Assembly: GCA_016938015.1 (NCBI GenBank)
Contig: JAFGVL010000089.1
Span: 1-34,951 of the forward strand
From: Paludibacteraceae bacterium
GTDB taxonomy: Bacteria > Bacteroidota > Bacteroidia > Bacteroidales > Paludibacteraceae
Direction: 5' to 3'
DNA: 34,951 nt
Part shown: positions 33,535-34,951 of the stretch, one piece after another
How the letters are laid out: each line of letters begins with the position of its first letter
How positions within the stretch are numbered: the first letter of the stretch is position 1
The notes under the pieces: generated by a model
Told to the model about the DNA's origin: nothing
Database searches by the model: none
Seen by the model: only the letters and a program-made list of their open reading frames with translations
Made by a program: the position numbers and the translations under genes

Positions 33535-34575
33535 ATGAAAAAATCACTTTTTTTAGGAGCTTTTTTATTGGTTTCAATGCTTAGTTTTTCTCAAAATAAA
33601 ACTTATTTAGAGTATATTGAAACGTATCAACAAATAGCAGTACGAGAAATGAATAGTTACAGAATACCTGCTAGTATTACCCTTGCTCAAGGCTTACTCG
33701 AATCTGCTGCCGGTAAAAGCCGTTTGGCTGTAGAAGCAAATAATCATTTTGGGGTAAAATGTCGTAAAGATTGGATAGGACCTGCTATATACCACGATGA
33801 TGACGCAAAGGGAGAGTGCTTTAGAAAATACAAAGATGCGCTGGAATCTTATGAAGACCATTCCAAATTTTTAGTAAATAGTCCTCGTTATGCTTTTTTG
33901 TTCGATTTTGAGGTAACCGACTATAAATCATGGGCTTTTGGACTTAAAAAAGCAGGCTATGCAACCGACCCAAATTACCCAACGAGATTGATAAAAATTA
34001 TCGAAGACTATAAATTATATACCTACGATTCAGCGGATAAAATACTTCCCAAAAAAGAACCACAAATAAAAGAGGATAGACAAACTACTACAGAAACACC
34101 CGCAGTTTCTAAATCTAAATCTAAAAAATCATTTTTTTCAAAATTAGTAAGTTCCGAAAAATCTACAACAGCGAAGGATGCAAATCAAGATAAAGTTTTT
34201 TCTGATGGAACATATATCGCCGATATTAGTCCGTTTAGAACTCACGAAGTTCAAAAAATAAATGGCGTTAAGTGTGTAATTGCGCAATATGGAGATACCT
34301 ATGCTTCTATAGCCGAAGAGTTTGGAATGTACGAAAAGGAATTACTCCGAGCTAACGAAGTAAAATATGGCACTGTTTTGAAAGCTGATGATATTGTTTT
34401 TTTAGCGAAAAAGAAAAAAAGTGCTAACTCGGAAACCTATCTATTTAGAGAAGGAGATACCATGTATAGTGTTTCTCAGTTGAAAGGAATTAAAGTAAGA
34501 TCATTGTATCGCATAAATGGTCTAATTTACGGTAAAGAGCCCCAAGTTGGTACGGTTATTAAACTAAAAAAATGA
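33535..34575 (+). CDS. Peptidoglycan N-acetylglucosaminidase (GH73) with LysM modules
   Basis: A secreted or periplasmic cell-wall hydrolase cutting the glycan strand. The 346-residue protein has a signal peptide (MKKSLFLGAFLLVSMLSFSQ). A glucosaminidase/GH73 domain spans about 25-165: IPASITLAQGLLESAAGKS with the likely catalytic Glu in LLES, NNHFGVKCR, FRKYKDALESYEDHSKFL, and the C-terminal AGYATDPNYPTRLIKIIEDY. A Ser/Lys/Thr-rich linker (about 175-225) leads to two LysM-like modules (about 245-295 YGDTYASIAEEFGMYEKELLRAN, and 303-346 REGDTMYSVSQLKGIKVRSLYRIN) that bind peptidoglycan. The DUF721 gene overlaps its stop by 4 bp, so they are translationally coupled. Confidence 0.93.
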   Translation: MKKSLFLGAFLLVSMLSFSQNKTYLEYIETYQQIAVREMNSYRIPASITLAQGLLESAAGKSRLAVEANNHFGVKCRKDWIGPAIYHDDDAKGECFRKYKDALESYEDHSKFLVNSPRYAFLFDFEVTDYKSWAFGLKKAGYATDPNYPTRLIKIIEDYKLYTYDSADKILPKKEPQIKEDRQTTTETPAVSKSKSKKSFFSKLVSSEKSTTAKDANQDKVFSDGTYIADISPFRTHEVQKINGVKCVIAQYGDTYASIAEEFGMYEKELLRANEVKYGTVLKADDIVFLAKKKKSANSETYLFREGDTMYSVSQLKGIKVRSLYRINGLIYGKEPQVGTVIKLKK

Positions 34576-34862
34576 GAAGAAGACAAACTCAATGTTTAGG
34601 TGAGGTAGTTAGTGAGTTGCTTAAGATACAGCATTTAGATAAAAAACTAAATGAAAAAAAACTACTCAACGCTTGGGTAGAAGTAGTTGGAGTTGCTATT
34701 GGTAAATACACTACCGAAAAATATTTGAAAAATAAGGTGTTGTATGTAAAACTTAGCTCGTCGGTATTGCGAAATGAACTCTTAATGTCGCGCGAGCAAC
34801 TTGTAAAGAGTCTTAATAAATACGTAGGAGCAGAGGTAATTTCCGATATCAGGTTTTGTTAA
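34572..34862 (+). CDS. DUF721 (DciA-like) domain protein
   Basis: The 96-residue protein starts MRRRQTQCLGEVVSELLK and shows the DUF721 pattern: LNEKKLLNAWVEVVGVAIGKYT, then LKNKVLYVKLSSSVLRNELLM and a short C-terminal strand VISDIRF. The family includes DciA, a loader of the replicative helicase in many bacteria, which fits a KH-like fold, but a replication role here is inference. It starts inside the last codons of the glucosaminidase gene (ATGA overlap), and another gene starts 13 bp after its stop, so this is an operon running out of the window. Confidence 0.9.
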   Translation: MRRRQTQCLGEVVSELLKIQHLDKKLNEKKLLNAWVEVVGVAIGKYTTEKYLKNKVLYVKLSSSVLRNELLMSREQLVKSLNKYVGAEVISDIRFC

Positions 34863-34874
34863 CTATCGAAAGAG

Positions 34875-34951
34875 ATGAACTGGGAAGAGCTTATATTAAA
34901 TCAGTTATCGCAAGAAATGGTAACCCATATGATTACTGAAATTGAGAAAAA
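34875..34951 (+). CDS. Start of an unidentified gene (partial)
   Basis: ATG at 34875 opens a frame reading MNWEELILNQLSQEMVTHMI and continuing to the window end without a stop. It starts 13 bp after the DUF721 stop in the same direction. Only 25 codons are visible, and I do not recognise a family. Confidence 0.55.
   Translation, partial: MNWEELILNQLSQEMVTHMITEIEK

Overview
The window looks like chromosomal DNA of an AT-rich member of the Bacteroidota, most likely Bacteroidales or a close relative. The signs are Bacteroidota-type promoters (TAnnTTTG at -7), a DAHP synthase with a C-terminal chorismate mutase next to TyrA, a large LptF-type permease, a START-like protein, two proteins with type IX secretion (T9SS) C-terminal domains, TonB-dependent receptors, and a ribosomal protein S1 with long charged tails. 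Most genes are housekeeping genes. I see no complete insertion sequence, prophage or CRISPR array.

Layout. 1-2046 (+): end of an aminotransferase-like gene, then aroF-chorismate mutase and tyrA (aromatic amino acid synthesis). 2098-6245 (-): DUF2007 protein, a secreted 17-residue-repeat protein, glycogen branching enzyme, a YhcH-family protein and a DUF2461 protein. 6423-11363 (+): pheS, a very small membrane ORF, a SUMF1/FGE-like secreted protein and Lon. 11434-12720: a wHTH-Fic gene whose Fic motif lacks its histidine, with GAGCT-containing sites in front of it, a 10-bp inverted repeat on both sides and a GC-rich structured stretch behind it; this is the most island-like part. 12796-16345 (-): OmpA-family protein and rpsA. 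16498-20109 (+): cobalamin riboswitch, BtuB-like receptor, BtuG-like surface lipoprotein, then ppnP. 20116-24016 (-): tRNA-Gln(CTG), yidC, pyrG. 24271-29178 (-): two T9SS cargo proteins and a TonB-dependent receptor. 29521-33345 (-): ribBA, lptF-like, START-like protein, cdd. 33535-34951 (+): glucosaminidase with LysM modules, DUF721 protein, start of another gene.

Genes that work together. The riboswitch-btuB-btuG-like unit is a vitamin B12 capture and uptake operon controlled by cobalamin. AroF-CM and TyrA carry out the first and late steps toward tyrosine and phenylalanine. pyrG-yidC and lptF-ribBA are tightly spaced pairs. The two T9SS cargo genes lie 35 bp apart and share a homologous tail, so they are probably exported by the same machinery.

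The best candidates for something new are the Fic locus with its flanking DNA, the small membrane ORF ahead of the FGE-like protein, the heptamer-plus-hairpin intergenic elements, and the TTTGCG-type inverted repeats. None of these is proven functional by sequence alone.
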